DNA of 64,000 bases, from NCBI RefSeq assembly GCF_030685535.1, contig NZ_CP131599.1:1054001-1118000 (forward strand), read 5' to 3'. This DNA is from Photobacterium leiognathi (GTDB taxonomy: Bacteria > Pseudomonadota > Gammaproteobacteria > Enterobacterales > Vibrionaceae). Shown piece by piece: positions 63,423 to 64,000 of the stretch (positions within the stretch are counted from its first letter, which is position 1; each line of letters opens with the position of its first letter). A program made the translations under genes and the position numbers. The notes under the pieces are model-generated. The model ran no database searches. It worked only from the letters and a program-made list of their open reading frames with translations, and was not told the DNA's origin.

Positions 63423-63726
63423 TAAATCAAAATAAAACCAAAATCACAGTTTAAAAAACCATCAAAACAAAGAAAGCCACTAGGTAATCAACAGAATGGT
63501 AAATGTAACAATATATTCACAATGAGAGTGTGAATTAAAAAGTGATACATACAAGTCAAATAACCAATACACATTGGGAATAATTATTAAACATAGGGAA
63601 ATAACATGTATCGATAGAAATGAAAATATTAGTAAGGTGAGCTCGATAGCATAAACTCAATTTGATTTTTTAATTTAGTCATTTTGGTTTATAGTACTCA
63701 AGCTAATAACTAGAAGTTCATAGACA
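63423..63726. other. Divergent spacer between betI and the sensor kinase gene
   Basis: AT-rich, no gene. It carries the promoters of betI (minus) and of the CqsS-like kinase (plus). Nothing else recognisable. Confidence 0.4.
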
Positions 63727-64000
63727 ATGAGTATAAAAAATAGAATTAATAATGTTTACCGATACTTTGAACCTAATTTATCAATTATTGGCTACCTAGG
63801 TGCAATTGGTTTTCCTTTGTACTATATTGTTTGGAACTATTTATTCCCCCAACAATATGAAAACTTATTGCTTAGAGTTATTTGTGGCTCCCTTTTTATT
63901 CCTTTTATTTTAAAAGATCACATGCCCAATTGGTTTTCACGTTTTAAAGACATCCATTTTGTCTTTACGTTAACCATTGCTTTGCCCTTTTTCTTTAGCT
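63727..64000 (+). CDS. CqsS-like sensor kinase, N-terminal part (cut by window end)
   Basis: The last 274 bases encode 91 residues from ATG 63727, open to the window end. VYRYFEPNLSIIGYLGAIGF, then PLYYIVWNYLFPQQYENLLLR, match the pattern of the membrane sensor domain of CqsS, the CAI-1 autoinducer receptor of Vibrio, with the same PxxYENLxLR turn (first segment ~10-29). Three helices are visible. The kinase and receiver parts lie outside. Photobacterium encodes several such kinases, so this may be a paralogue of unknown ligand. Confidence 0.72.
   Translation, partial: MSIKNRINNVYRYFEPNLSIIGYLGAIGFPLYYIVWNYLFPQQYENLLLRVICGSLFIPFILKDHMPNWFSRFKDIHFVFTLTIALPFFFS

Overview
The window reads as chromosome of a marine Vibrionaceae gammaproteobacterium, most likely Photobacterium or a close relative. 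This rests on overall protein character, a CqsS-type sensor kinase at the right edge, a Vibrio-style integron-cassette tail, a ModE/ModABC set and a betIBA-choXWV locus; no rRNA or tRNA gene is visible to settle the genus.

Layout. (1) 1-16,200: a mixed core region with a DUF2955 membrane protein, a CobW-type GTPase, an adjacent TldD/TldE protease pair, an FMN alpha-hydroxyacid dehydrogenase, the molybdate regulator ModE, an SDR/LysR divergent pair, a K+ channel with RCK domain, a PstS-like binding protein, a PH-domain protein and an aromatic aminotransferase. A decayed IS1-family element at about 12.7-13.15 kb lies just before a surviving 3' gene end. (2) 16,477-25,004: a complete DMSP catabolic cluster, dddD divergent from dddT-dddB-dddC, followed by a LysR gene (dddR). 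Import (DddT), cleavage to DMS plus a C3 acid (DddD), two oxidation steps (DddB, DddC) and control (DddR) are all present. (3) 25.0-26.8 kb: a decayed IS30-family element between a GntR regulator and a decayed paralogous fragment of that regulator. (4) 27.7-30.5 kb: modABC with a perfect-arm ModE-like operator upstream of modA.

(5) About 31.2-52.4 kb is a mobile defence island. It follows a signal-peptide amidohydrolase gene that stops about 150 codons in, and a plausible 3' end of the same gene with its terminator appears at 52.4 kb. The island opens with four overlapping genes (three large tyrosine-recombinase-fold proteins plus a small coiled-coil protein), the arrangement I recall for strand-biased circularizing integrative elements (intA-tfp-intB-srap). 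A TnsD C-terminal relic follows. Next comes a long minus-strand run: hsdR, hsdM, hsdS, two DUF262 proteins (one with a DUF1524 HNH domain), an unrecognised protein and a NucS-like nuclease. A helicase plus winged-helix/coiled-coil pair is divergent from an XRE regulator with twin operators. The last gene, a PutAbiC-type abortive-infection protein, is framed like a single integron cassette.

(6) 52.5-64.0 kb: a CatB-type acetyltransferase divergent from a LysR gene, a ferredoxin/GltD-type flavoprotein, and the choline/betaine locus betI-betB-betA-choX-choW-choV, in which betA carries both a one-base frameshift and an in-frame stop. The right edge holds the start of a CqsS-like sensor kinase. 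The strongest candidates for new biology are the composite restriction operon, the XRE-controlled helicase pair and the integrative element carrying them.
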